Of a stretch of 64,000 bases of DNA, positions 7,902 to 16,177 are shown in pieces (within the stretch, counting starts at the first letter, position 1; the number at the start of each line of letters is the position of its first letter). Position numbers and translations under genes: made by a program. The stretch spans positions 8,926 through 72,925 of the forward strand of contig NZ_JAYLLN010000014.1 in NCBI RefSeq assembly GCF_037126265.1, read 5' to 3'. The notes beneath the pieces are model-generated. The model did no database searches. It was not told where the DNA came from and saw nothing but the letters and a program-made list of their open reading frames with translations. This DNA comes from Sphingobacterium tenebrionis (GTDB lineage: Bacteria > Bacteroidota > Bacteroidia > Sphingobacteriales > Sphingobacteriaceae).

Positions 7902-9290
7902 CTACCCAAACAATATCCTGAAAATATCTTCCAATTGCGCTACGGGCCGCACCAATATCCCATACTTCTTCACATCCAAGCCCTTACTATTATACTTCGA
8001 AATAAAAATCTGCTCAAAGCCCAATTTCTCAGCTTCCTGAATCCTTTGCTCAATCCTATTCACCGCTCTTATTTCCCCCGATAATCCCACCTCACCCGCA
8101 AAAGTAATATTCGCTGGCAAGGCGATATCCTGCTGGGAGGAAATAATTGCCGCAATCACCGCCAGATCAATAGCCGGATCTTCCACCCTTAACCCTCCTG
8201 CAATATTTAAAAATACATCCTGCGCACTCAGCCTAAAGCCAAACCTTTTCTCCAATACCGCCAACAACATATTCAACCGTTTTGTATCAAAACCCGTAGA
8301 GCTTCGTTGTGGAGTGCCAAAAGCTGAATTCGACACCAATGCCTGTACCTCGATCATCAAAGGCCGAATACCCTCCAGCATGGCCGCTACAGCGATCCCA
8401 CTGACAGGCTCCTCCCGCTGGGACAGCATAATCTCCGAAGGATTGGAAACCTCCCTCAGCCCCGATCCCTGCATCTCATAGATCCCTAATTCCGAGGAAG
8501 AACCAAAACGATTCTTCACCGCCCGCAGGATGCGGTACACATGATGCCGGTCGCCTTCAAACTGAAGCACCGTATCCACCATATGTTCCAGCACTTTAGG
8601 CCCGGCAATACTGCCATCTTTCGTGATATGCCCGACAATAAAAACCGGGGTATTGGTTTCCTTGGCAAAACGCAATAACTCCGCGGTACATTCCCTTACC
8701 TGCGATACAGAACCCGGGGCAGATTCTATCTGCGCGGTATGTAAAGTCTGTATGGAATCTATCACCACCACATTCGGCTCTACCTGATCGATCTGTTTAA
8801 AGATGTTCTGCATGGAGGTTTCCGTCAGGATATAACAGTTGGCGTTGGAACTCTGGGAGAGACGTTCCGCCCGCATCTTGATCTGCTGTTCACTTTCCTC
8901 CCCGGAGATATATAATGTTTTCACCTGCGGAATGGAAAGGGCAAGTTGCAACATCAGGGTTGATTTACCGATGCCCGGTTCCCCGCCGATCAGGACCAAG
9001 GATCCCGGAACGATCCCACCCCCCAAGACGCGGTTGAACTCCTTGTCCGGACTTAAGATCCGTTGCTCTTCCGAATAAACGATTTCATGGATGATTGCCG
9101 CTTTGTTGCTGCGTTTATTGGTTCCGGGTACCGTACTGGTACTTCGCCATTCAGGAACCCGAGAGGAACTTTTTTCCACCACTTCTTCCACAAAGCTGTT
9201 CCATTGTTTACAGGATGGACATTGTCCTAGCCATTTCGGTGATTCATAACCACAGGATTGACAGAAATATGCTGATTTCGTTTTAGCCAT
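7902..9290 (-). CDS. radA: DNA repair protein RadA
   Basis: A 462-residue protein of standard length and order. The N-terminal zinc finger has C10-C13 and C24-C27. The RecA-like ATPase has Walker A GGEPGIGKS (about 102-110), the RadA-specific KNRFG motif near residue 260 and a C-terminal Lon-like domain with GLSGEIRAVNRIEQRI. RadA is a DnaB-like helicase that drives branch migration in homologous recombination. It is divergent from the sigma-factor gene, with a 69-base gap carrying a palindrome. Confidence 0.97.
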   Translation of the reverse strand: MAKTKSAYFCQSCGYESPKWLGQCPSCKQWNSFVEEVVEKSSSRVPEWRSTSTVPGTNKRSNKAAIIHEIVYSEEQRILSPDKEFNRVLGGGIVPGSLVLIGGEPGIGKSTLMLQLALSIPQVKTLYISGEESEQQIKMRAERLSQSSNANCYILTETSMQNIFKQIDQVEPNVVVIDSIQTLHTAQIESAPGSVSQVRECTAELLRFAKETNTPVFIVGHITKDGSIAGPKVLEHMVDTVLQFEGDRHHVYRILRAVKNRFGSSSELGIYEMQGSGLREVSNPSEIMLSQREEPVSGIAVAAMLEGIRPLMIEVQALVSNSAFGTPQRSSTGFDTKRLNMLLAVLEKRFGFRLSAQDVFLNIAGGLRVEDPAIDLAVIAAIISSQQDIALPANITFAGEVGLSGEIRAVNRIEQRIQEAEKLGFEQIFISKYNSKGLDVKKYGILVRPVAQLEDIFRILFG

Positions 9291-9332
9291 TAAGCGAATT
9301 TAAAAAAATGTACCTACAAGTTGTAACATAAG

Positions 9333-9355
9333 GGCTATATTGTCGACAAATAGCC
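9333..9355. promoter_or_regulatory. Palindrome between radA and the ECF sigma gene (possible operator)
   Basis: GGCTAT and ATAGCC flank the perfect ten-base palindrome TTGTCGACAA (9340-9349), with one unpaired A. It ends four bases before the sigma-factor ATG and 43 bases upstream of radA. It may be an operator or an mRNA hairpin controlling translation of the sigma gene. Confidence 0.5.
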
Positions 9356-9359
9356 TAAA

Positions 9360-9866
9360 ATGAATACTAACCTGGAGCAAGAATTTGTGGCGCTGCTGGA
9401 GGATAACCAAAATATTCTCCACAAGATCTGTAGGCTATATGCCTCAGATGTGGCTTCGCACCAAGATCTTTTCCAAGAGATGGTCATTCAGTTATGGCGG
9501 TCATATCCGAAGTTCAAGGGGGATTCCAAGTTTTCGACTTGGGCTTACCGGGTTTCCCTGAACACGGCGATTTCCCTCTACCGAACCAAACGCAATAAAA
9601 TCACCACGGTGGATTGGGACCAATCATTTGCCAATATCAAATATGAAGAATATAATTCGGAAGAGGAAGAGCAACTGAAATTCCTTTACGATGCTGTCCG
9701 ACAATTAAACGATATCGACAAGGCCTTGGTCTATATGTACCTGGAGGATAAGGATTACGCAGAGATCTCCGAAACATTGGGTATCTCCGAGGTAAATGCC
9801 CGGGTGAAGATGAACCGCATCAAAGGAAAAATAAAAGAAATATTGGCTAAAAAAGGAATCGTATAA
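9360..9866 (+). CDS. RNA polymerase sigma factor, ECF (sigma-70 family)
   Basis: A 168-residue protein with the two domains of an ECF sigma factor. Region 2 (about residues 20-90) has HQDLFQEMVIQLWRSYPKF and FSTWAYRVSLNTAISLYR. Region 4 (about 110-165) has a helix-turn-helix, YLEDKDYAEISETLGISEVNARVKM. No region 1 or 3 is present. Its stop codon TAA shares its last base with the ATG of the following membrane protein (TAATG), so the two are translationally coupled. The partner probably regulates it, as anti-sigma factors do, but it lacks a recognisable zinc-binding anti-sigma domain. The target promoters are unknown. Confidence 0.93.
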   Translation: MNTNLEQEFVALLEDNQNILHKICRLYASDVASHQDLFQEMVIQLWRSYPKFKGDSKFSTWAYRVSLNTAISLYRTKRNKITTVDWDQSFANIKYEEYNSEEEEQLKFLYDAVRQLNDIDKALVYMYLEDKDYAEISETLGISEVNARVKMNRIKGKIKEILAKKGIV

Positions 9867-10495
9867 TGGATGGCTTAGATTTACTGAAACAGCATTGGAA
9901 TAAGGATGGGGATTTTCCGAAAGTAAATAAGGAGGAGATCCGTCGTATGCTCTATAAAAGCTCCTCATCCCTGGCGAAATGGATTTTCTTCGTTTCCGTG
10001 ATAGAGCTTTTTCTAGGACTCGCTTTTAATGCTTGGTTCTTTTTCTTTTCAGATGTCGAAACGGGACGTGATACGGATCCTCTTTGGTTGGAGATCATTG
10101 ATCAATCGATCAATGTTATTTCCTATGTGATCACGTTTTATTTTATCTATACCTTCTTTCAGGCCTATTATAAGATTAAGAACACCAATAATACCAAGGA
10201 TTTATTGAACGATATATTAGTTTCACGCAAAACCGTAAACCAGTATATTTCCTTCAATATCTATTTGATTATTATTTCCTTGACTATTGGATCGATTTCC
10301 TTCATTATTGAAAAGCATATTTTTGATAAAAGTACGGGAGAAATGATGCTTTATGCCATATTTACAATCATTGCCGTAAGTATCATGGGTTTTTTTATCA
10401 TCAAATTGATGAAATTCTATTTCCGATTGATCTATATCCGATTGGTCAACAAGTTGGATAAAAACTACGATGAATTGGTGCAATTGGAGGATTAA
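9866..10495 (+). CDS. Four-helix membrane protein coupled to the ECF sigma factor
   Basis: A 209-residue protein with a 36-residue cytoplasmic N-terminus (LDLLKQHWNKDGDFPKVNKE). Four hydrophobic segments follow, at about residues 36-58, 82-104, 130-150 and 158-182, and then a charged tail. I do not recognise a named family with certainty; similar short membrane proteins often follow sigma genes in Bacteroidota. The overlap with the sigma gene suggests stoichiometric production and a role as its membrane tether or signal sensor. That is inference. It is convergent with the dipeptidase gene, with a one-base gap. Confidence 0.75.
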   Translation: MDGLDLLKQHWNKDGDFPKVNKEEIRRMLYKSSSSLAKWIFFVSVIELFLGLAFNAWFFFFSDVETGRDTDPLWLEIIDQSINVISYVITFYFIYTFFQAYYKIKNTNNTKDLLNDILVSRKTVNQYISFNIYLIIISLTIGSISFIIEKHIFDKSTGEMMLYAIFTIIAVSIMGFFIIKLMKFYFRLIYIRLVNKLDKNYDELVQLED

Positions 10496-10496
10496 G

Positions 10497-11675
10497 CTAT
10501 TTCCTTTCGTTTTCCTTTAGGATCCTTAGAAAATTCAACCCCATAATCTTTGCGATATCGGCCTTATTATACCCTCTTTCCAATAATGCTTTGGTCAGGT
10601 TGGGAAATTTGGAAACATCTTCCAAGCCGATGGGTGCCGAATTGATGCCATCGAAATCAGAACCGATCGCTACATGATCTATGCCTACCTTGGAAACCAA
10701 ATAATCGATATGTTTGAGCACCATTTCCATGGGTGCATCCACCTGCTGTCTTTGTTTCTTGGTTAACTGGGCATACATCTTATCTAGGGATAATTTCTTA
10801 GCTGGATCTACTTGATGGTTTTTTTTAAATACTTTTTCCACTCGGCTTTTATAGCCGGAATCCAGGAATTCCGAATAAAAATTAACGCCTATGACGCCAC
10901 CATTCTTTTTGAGGGCAGCCAATTGTTGATCGTCTAGGTTGCGGTAATGCGGTGTTAGGGCAGCAGCATTGCTATGGGATACCAATACGGGTTTGCTACT
11001 GATTTCCATCACATCATAGAATGTTTTCTTGCCCGCGTGGGAAAGATCAACCATCATCCCCAATTCGTTCATTCTTTTGATGATGGCCCTTCCATGTTCG
11101 CTCAATCCTTTTCCTTTATCCCCTTTGGTCTTTACCTCTTCGGCAGCGGCAGTTACCCAAGGGAGATTGTAGTTCCAGGTCAGGGTGAGGTATCGGGCTC
11201 CACGATCGTATAATTTATCAAGGTTTTCGATTTTCTCTTCGATCATGTTTCCCCCTTCGATACCGATCAAGGCGACGATCTTGCCTGCCTGATGTATGCG
11301 TTCGATGTCAGCGGAACTCTTCGCCAACTCGATTTTATCGGGATTGTTTTGGAGTAATTTTTCCAACGCATCCAGTTGATCATTGGCATGCTTAAACGCA
11401 TTTTTCTTCCATTTCTTATCATCAGACCAAACTGCGAATACCTGCACATCAACGCTACCTTCCTTTAACCGTGGAAGGTCGGTATGCCCTGATTTGATGC
11501 GTTTGCCAATATCTAACCCCGGAAGGATACTTTCAATGATGACATCGTTATGGCCATCGATCAACAGAAGCTCTTCATGGATTTTTTTATAATCCTTGGA
11601 TAGGTTACGGTCTTGTGCCTTGGCTGTAAGCAGGGATAGGCAACAGGCGATTAGGCTGAATGATAGGGTTTTCAT
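10497..11675 (-). CDS. Membrane dipeptidase, peptidase family M19
   Basis: A 392-residue zinc dipeptidase with a signal peptide (MKTLSFSLIACCLSLLTAKA). Visible metal-binding motifs are the HND pair in LLIDGHNDVIIES (about 37-49), the glutamate in ALIGIEGGNM, and the histidines in MVDLSHAGKK and VLVSHSNAAAL. GSDFDGI near residue 345 is also typical. M19 enzymes hydrolyse dipeptides, often with a D-residue at the C-terminus. The gene overlaps the upstream serine hydrolase by the four bases ATGA, so both are made together. A role in breaking down cell-wall peptides follows from that pairing (inference). Confidence 0.93.
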   Translation of the reverse strand: MKTLSFSLIACCLSLLTAKAQDRNLSKDYKKIHEELLLIDGHNDVIIESILPGLDIGKRIKSGHTDLPRLKEGSVDVQVFAVWSDDKKWKKNAFKHANDQLDALEKLLQNNPDKIELAKSSADIERIHQAGKIVALIGIEGGNMIEEKIENLDKLYDRGARYLTLTWNYNLPWVTAAAEEVKTKGDKGKGLSEHGRAIIKRMNELGMMVDLSHAGKKTFYDVMEISSKPVLVSHSNAAALTPHYRNLDDQQLAALKKNGGVIGVNFYSEFLDSGYKSRVEKVFKKNHQVDPAKKLSLDKMYAQLTKKQRQQVDAPMEMVLKHIDYLVSKVGIDHVAIGSDFDGINSAPIGLEDVSKFPNLTKALLERGYNKADIAKIMGLNFLRILKENERK

Positions 11676-13405
11676 TTCTTGGCTTTATTGATGGTTTCAT
11701 AGATCACATCCTGGATCCGAGAGCGGATATTGAGATCCAATAATTTCGTGGAGACCTGTGGATGCACGCGGTTGGACAGGAAAATATAGACCAATTGATT
11801 CTTCGGATCGATCCAGATACAGGTTCCGGTATAACCGGTATGGCCATAGACGGAACTATTGGCCAATTTAGAAGGATAACCAGATTTGGAGTTCGGGTCA
11901 AAACGGTCGAAGCCCAATCCTCGGCGGCTTGTGGCCGATTGCTTGGAGGTGAAAAGATCTACGGTTTCTGGCTTGAAATAGGTTGCACCACCGTATTTTC
12001 CACGGTTCAATAACAATTGTCCATAAATGGCAAGGTCATTCGCGGAGGCAAATAGCCCCGCATGTCCGGCAACTCCACCGGCCATGGCAGCCCCCTCATC
12101 ATGTACAAAACCTTCCAAAAGGGTTTTACGGAATAGGGTGTCATTTTGGGTTGGAACGATGCGGTTCTTCGCGAACCGTGTCCTTGGGTTATAGCCCGCT
12201 GTTTTCATACCGATCGGGCGGTACAAGATCTGTTGTACATATTCCTGCATGGGAACGGATGTTTCATGCTCCGAAACCTCTTTCATCACATACATGCTGA
12301 TATCCGAATAGACATAGTTGCCGATCGGTTTTACGGATGATGCTAGCATTTCTGGCCACATGACATCCCGGTAATAATTATTCTTTAAATAGGCATTATC
12401 GGCCACTTGTACCTGATGGTTCTCATCAGGGCTATGGACAAGATCGCCCGGTTTCAGGCTCCTGTAGAAAGGGATGAAAGGGGTGAATCCGGCTTCATGG
12501 AGCAGGACTGTCCGAAGGGTGATATTGGCTTTATTGCTTTTCTTGGCCTGCCAAAGGTAATGGCCCATGGTGCTGTCCAGGTTAATGATTTTCTTTTCCT
12601 GCAGGTGCATAACCACAGGAGTGGTGCCGGCGATTTTACTTATCGAAGCCAGGTCGTAGATATCATGGATGGAATTGGCCCGTTGATTTTCATAGGTATG
12701 GTAGCCATAGGCTTTTTCAAAGATTACCTGTCCGTCTTTTACGGCCATCACGGTCATTCCTGGAGCTCCTTTTTGCTCGATGGCTTCTTTGGCAATGGCA
12801 TCGATCTTTTGGGTCATTTCCGCAATGTTCAATCCCGATTGTTTGCCCTGGGTATATTGTAATCGGGTCTGTGTGGTTTTGATTTTGCCCTCGGTTACAC
12901 CTAAGCCGCCAAAAATAGACATAGCGGCATTAACTTGGCCTTCAGCATCTGTTTCGGGGCTATAGACCAAACTGGCAAAACGACTTAGATTCTGGCTATT
13001 GAGACCGATGTTGGTATAATTCTGGTCGGTTCCAAATCGGCAGAGGATCACATTTTTGTTGTTTACTGCGGATTGTAAGACCATAGCAGCATAATCTGAC
13101 CTAAAATCTCTGGCAGATCCGGCAACGATGATGCTGTTGTAATATTTGGTATTCTCGTCGAAATGCTGAAAATCGCTTACCGTTACATCCGCATAGCGCT
13201 GAAGCTGTTGGATAAATGGCGCATATTTTTGATTATCCGTGGTTACCACTGCAATGCGATATTGATCTAACTTCTTGAAGGGTAGGATAGACTGTTTGTT
13301 ATGGATAATCTGAGTTTTATTGACCAATACCTGTTTGTATTGTGCATTGGCGGCTTGGAATAGACATAAAAGCCCTAGGACAGCAAGGTTTATCTTTCGG
13401 ATCAT
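11672..13405 (-). CDS. Serine hydrolase (class C beta-lactamase fold, AmiE-like) with N-terminal GH3 C-domain-like region
   Basis: A 577-residue secreted protein with signal peptide ending near FQAANAQ. Residues about 25-185 resemble the C-terminal domain of GH3 enzymes (HNKQSILPFKKL and later EGQVNAAMSIFGGLGV), with no GH3 catalytic domain before it. Residues about 195-577 form a beta-lactamase-like domain: catalytic S254-I-S-K257, YSDIS as the Tyr motif, and HTGYTG as the third motif. In B. subtilis the AmiE amidase, paired with NagZ, has this fold and removes peptides from MurNAc. In many Bacteroidota both activities are fused. Here the NagZ-like part is at 62152-63858. Translationally coupled to the M19 dipeptidase. 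Alternatives are an esterase or D-aminopeptidase. Confidence 0.85.
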   Translation of the reverse strand: MIRKINLAVLGLLCLFQAANAQYKQVLVNKTQIIHNKQSILPFKKLDQYRIAVVTTDNQKYAPFIQQLQRYADVTVSDFQHFDENTKYYNSIIVAGSARDFRSDYAAMVLQSAVNNKNVILCRFGTDQNYTNIGLNSQNLSRFASLVYSPETDAEGQVNAAMSIFGGLGVTEGKIKTTQTRLQYTQGKQSGLNIAEMTQKIDAIAKEAIEQKGAPGMTVMAVKDGQVIFEKAYGYHTYENQRANSIHDIYDLASISKIAGTTPVVMHLQEKKIINLDSTMGHYLWQAKKSNKANITLRTVLLHEAGFTPFIPFYRSLKPGDLVHSPDENHQVQVADNAYLKNNYYRDVMWPEMLASSVKPIGNYVYSDISMYVMKEVSEHETSVPMQEYVQQILYRPIGMKTAGYNPRTRFAKNRIVPTQNDTLFRKTLLEGFVHDEGAAMAGGVAGHAGLFASANDLAIYGQLLLNRGKYGGATYFKPETVDLFTSKQSATSRRGLGFDRFDPNSKSGYPSKLANSSVYGHTGYTGTCIWIDPKNQLVYIFLSNRVHPQVSTKLLDLNIRSRIQDVIYETINKAKK

Positions 13406-13480
13406 GTTTGTTTTAGGATTTATACTGTAAATGTACTAATAAAACGCACAAACATGCATTAAGAGCATAGAATAATTGAT

Positions 13481-13488
13481 TATCTTTG
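13481..13488 (+). promoter_or_regulatory. -7 box directly before xseA
   Basis: TATCTTTG matches TAnnTTTG and ends five bases before the ATG at 13493, which predicts a leaderless or nearly leaderless transcript. No TTG -33 box is visible at the usual distance. Confidence 0.5.
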
Positions 13489-13492
13489 AGAT

Positions 13493-14764
13493 ATGCCCGA
13501 AATCTTAGCTGATAAAACCGTTTTTACCCTATTGGAAGTATCGCGCAGCATCCAGAAAACGATTGCTGAACGGTATAAAAGTCTGTATTGGATAAAGGCA
13601 GAGATGAACAAGCTGAACCATTATACCCATTCGGGCCATTGCTATCCCGAACTATTGGAAAAAACCGATGGCAAGGTGGTTGCTGAAATGCGGTCCATCC
13701 TTTGGAAAATGGATTATCAACGCATCAATAGGCAATTTATGGAGGTTTTGGGCGAACCCCTTCGCGAAGGGATCACCATGCTTTTTCAAGCGGGCATATC
13801 CTACGATCCTTTATATGGATTTTCTTTAAAGATTGTGGACATCGACCCCACCTTTGTCTTAGGGGAACTGGAGAAAGAGAAAAGGGAGAGTATCCGAAAG
13901 TTAAAGGCTGAAGGGCTTTACGATGCCAATCGGTCCTTGCCCTTTCCCATAGTGCCCAAACGATTGGCGATCATATCGGTAGAAACCAGTAAAGGGCTAT
14001 CCGATTTTTTTAAGATCATTCATGGCAATCCTTGGGGCTATACCTTTAGCACGACCTTGTTCCCTGCGCTATTGCAGGGGGATAAATCCATCCCGAGTAT
14101 CATCAAACAATTGGAGGTGATCGCGGAACGCATGGAACATTTTGATGCGGTGGCCATTATCCGTGGTGGCGGTGGGGATGTCGGGTTGACTTCCTATAAC
14201 AATTACCTCTTGGCGAAGGCCATTGCGATATTCCCGATTCCGGTACTGACAGGGATTGGGCATTCCACCAATGAAACCGTGAGCGAAATGGTGGCCTATA
14301 AGAATGCGATCACCCCCAGCGAACTGGCGGATTTCCTGCTTCAAAAGTTTCACAACTTTGCTATTCCCGTCGATCAGGCAACCGAAAAGATTATCCGGGC
14401 AGCCCGAAAGACCTTTGAGGATGAACACATCAAGTTGGCGAACCTGATCAGTTCGATAACCTGGAATTCGAAGACCGTTCTGCTGCAGGAGAAGACCAAG
14501 ATGGAACAGGTCAGAAATCATTTGGCGCAATTGAGCAGAAGAACCATCAAGGATGAACAGTCGGCCTTATTGCAGATGGAACGGATGTTGGCTTTGTTGA
14601 ACCCTATCCATGTGTTGAAAAGAGGGTTCAGCATCGTGCGATCGAATGGAAAAGCGGTGCATAAATTGGATCAGGCGCAGATTGGGGATCGATTGGACAT
14701 TCAGTTGGAGGATGGGAAATTGATAACGGAGGTACTTTCAAAACAAGAACAAGATGGAAAATAA
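13493..14764 (+). CDS. xseA: Exodeoxyribonuclease VII large subunit
   Basis: A 423-residue protein with the two expected parts. The N-terminal OB-fold (about residues 5-115) includes YWIKAEMNKLNHYTHSGHCYP. The catalytic exonuclease VII domain has AIISVETSKGLSDF, IIRGGGGDVGL and PVLTGIGHSTNETV. The motifs deviate from the proteobacterial form (GGGS..LW.FN, GIGHETD), and the final coiled-coil region is shorter. With XseB it degrades single-stranded DNA from both ends into oligonucleotides. The downstream xseB overlaps by 11 bases and confirms the assignment. Transcription probably starts at or next to the ATG. Confidence 0.93.
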   Translation: MPEILADKTVFTLLEVSRSIQKTIAERYKSLYWIKAEMNKLNHYTHSGHCYPELLEKTDGKVVAEMRSILWKMDYQRINRQFMEVLGEPLREGITMLFQAGISYDPLYGFSLKIVDIDPTFVLGELEKEKRESIRKLKAEGLYDANRSLPFPIVPKRLAIISVETSKGLSDFFKIIHGNPWGYTFSTTLFPALLQGDKSIPSIIKQLEVIAERMEHFDAVAIIRGGGGDVGLTSYNNYLLAKAIAIFPIPVLTGIGHSTNETVSEMVAYKNAITPSELADFLLQKFHNFAIPVDQATEKIIRAARKTFEDEHIKLANLISSITWNSKTVLLQEKTKMEQVRNHLAQLSRRTIKDEQSALLQMERMLALLNPIHVLKRGFSIVRSNGKAVHKLDQAQIGDRLDIQLEDGKLITEVLSKQEQDGK

Positions 14765-14960
14765 ATACACTTACCAAGAGGCTTATGAAGAGCTTCAACA
14801 GATCGTGTCGGAGATTGAGTCGGGCGATGTTGCTGTCGATGAATTGACGGTAAAGATTAACCGTGCAACAGCCTTGTTGACCATCTGTAAAGCCAAATTG
14901 ACAGCATCGGAAGAAGAGGTCGAAAAACTCCTCAAAAAATTAGAAGAAGAGAAAAATTAG
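14754..14960 (+). CDS. xseB: Exodeoxyribonuclease VII small subunit
   Basis: A 68-residue, mostly helical and acidic protein of typical XseB length. The family hallmark is TYQEAYEELQQIVSEIESGD (residues 4-23), followed by DELTVKINRATALLTICKAKL and a Glu/Lys-rich end. It forms the helical cap and stabilises the XseA catalytic subunit. It overlaps xseA by 11 bases, indicating translational coupling. Confidence 0.95.
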   Translation: MENKYTYQEAYEELQQIVSEIESGDVAVDELTVKINRATALLTICKAKLTASEEEVEKLLKKLEEEKN

Positions 14961-14980
14961 TCTATTATTTAGAATTAGTT

Positions 14981-14988
14981 TAAATTTG
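14981..14988 (+). promoter_or_regulatory. -7 box of the cytochrome c peroxidase gene
   Basis: TAAATTTG matches TAnnTTTG, 25 bases before the ATG at 15014, giving a leader of about 20 bases. Confidence 0.5.
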
Positions 14989-15013
14989 CGGAGGTTTTTC
15001 AGAAAAGAACAGC

Positions 15014-16138
15014 ATGAAGAGGATAATGTTCATTGCTTTGGCAATAGGATTGACAGTTTTAAGTACCGCGTTTTTATCAGATAAAGGATTGTCTGATCTG
15101 CGTGCGTTATATAGCAAACCTATATCGGAATGGCCAAAACCAACGATCGACTCTGGAGCAAATTGGTCGGAATTTAAATCCCTGCCTAAGCTTGATAGCA
15201 GTTATTTCTCATTGATGGAAAAACCGGACGTGAAATTAGGCAAGTTCCTCTTTTTCGATCCGATCCTTTCAGGTTCCAACCAGATTTCCTGTAGCTCCTG
15301 CCATAATCCACAGACTTCCTGGGCAGACCATTCTACCGTTCCGGTAGGTCATGACCATTTGGTCGGCACGCGAAATACCCCTTCGTTATTAAATGTGTAT
15401 GCGCGTAAGACCATGTTCTGGGATGGAAGAGCCCATTCCCTGGAAGAACAGGCCTTAAGCCCGATCGAAGCCCATAATGAGATGGCGATGGACCTGACGA
15501 AATTAGTGCCTAAATTGAAGGCTATTCCTGCTTATAAACAATTGTTCATGGAGGCTTTTGGAGAGGAAGATTTCTCCATGCCAGAGATCATGAAAGCTTT
15601 AGCCTCTTTTCAGCGTACCTTGACCAGCAGAAGGAGCCGTTTTGATGAGTTCTTGGATGGTAAGCATAATGCCTTGACCGATGATGAGATCGCAGGATTG
15701 CACCTCTTCCGGACAAAAGCACGTTGTATGAACTGCCACAATGGACAGTTTATGACCGATGAGGATTTTCATAATATCGGTTTGACCTACTACAAACGGA
15801 AATATGAGGACCTGGGGCGCTATATCGTGACCAAAGATCCGAAAGACGTAGGCAAATTCCGTACACCTTCTTTGCGTGATGTGATGAATACCGACCCTTG
15901 GATGCACAATGGCCTGTTCGACAATATGATCGGTGTGCTGAACATGTACAATAGCGGCATGCAGATGAACAACCCGAAAACGGAAGCCCAATTGGCCGAT
16001 CCCATGCATCCACGCATTGATCCTTTGATGAAGAAACTTGACCTCACAAAAGAGGAAATCCAACAATTGGCCGCCTTCCTACAATCGGTGACCGCCACGA
16101 AATACCGAATGAACCGGCCGGAGAAATTACCTCGATAA
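15014..16138 (+). CDS. Di-haem cytochrome c peroxidase
   Basis: A 374-residue periplasmic protein with an N-terminal signal or anchor sequence (about residues 1-23). Two haem c motifs are visible: CSSCH at 93-97 and CMNCH at 238-242. The pattern LGKFLFFDPILSG before the first haem, RNTPSLLNVYARKTMFWDGR after it, and FRTPSLRDVMNTDPWMHNG later are typical of the CcpA/MauG family. The reaction is reduction of hydrogen peroxide to water with electrons from a small cytochrome. It needs the cytochrome c maturation system and lies alone between xseB and uvrA. Confidence 0.93.
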   Translation: MKRIMFIALAIGLTVLSTAFLSDKGLSDLRALYSKPISEWPKPTIDSGANWSEFKSLPKLDSSYFSLMEKPDVKLGKFLFFDPILSGSNQISCSSCHNPQTSWADHSTVPVGHDHLVGTRNTPSLLNVYARKTMFWDGRAHSLEEQALSPIEAHNEMAMDLTKLVPKLKAIPAYKQLFMEAFGEEDFSMPEIMKALASFQRTLTSRRSRFDEFLDGKHNALTDDEIAGLHLFRTKARCMNCHNGQFMTDEDFHNIGLTYYKRKYEDLGRYIVTKDPKDVGKFRTPSLRDVMNTDPWMHNGLFDNMIGVLNMYNSGMQMNNPKTEAQLADPMHPRIDPLMKKLDLTKEEIQQLAAFLQSVTATKYRMNRPEKLPR

Positions 16139-16163
16139 GGGTAGGAAATTCACGACTTTTGCC

Positions 16164-16171
16164 TACCTTTG
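16164..16171 (+). promoter_or_regulatory. -7 box overlapping the uvrA start
   Basis: TACCTTTG matches TAnnTTTG. It ends at 16171, one base before one candidate ATG and seven bases before the next (16178). This supports 16178 as the functional start with at most a very short leader. Confidence 0.5.
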
Positions 16172-16177
16172 ATGGTT

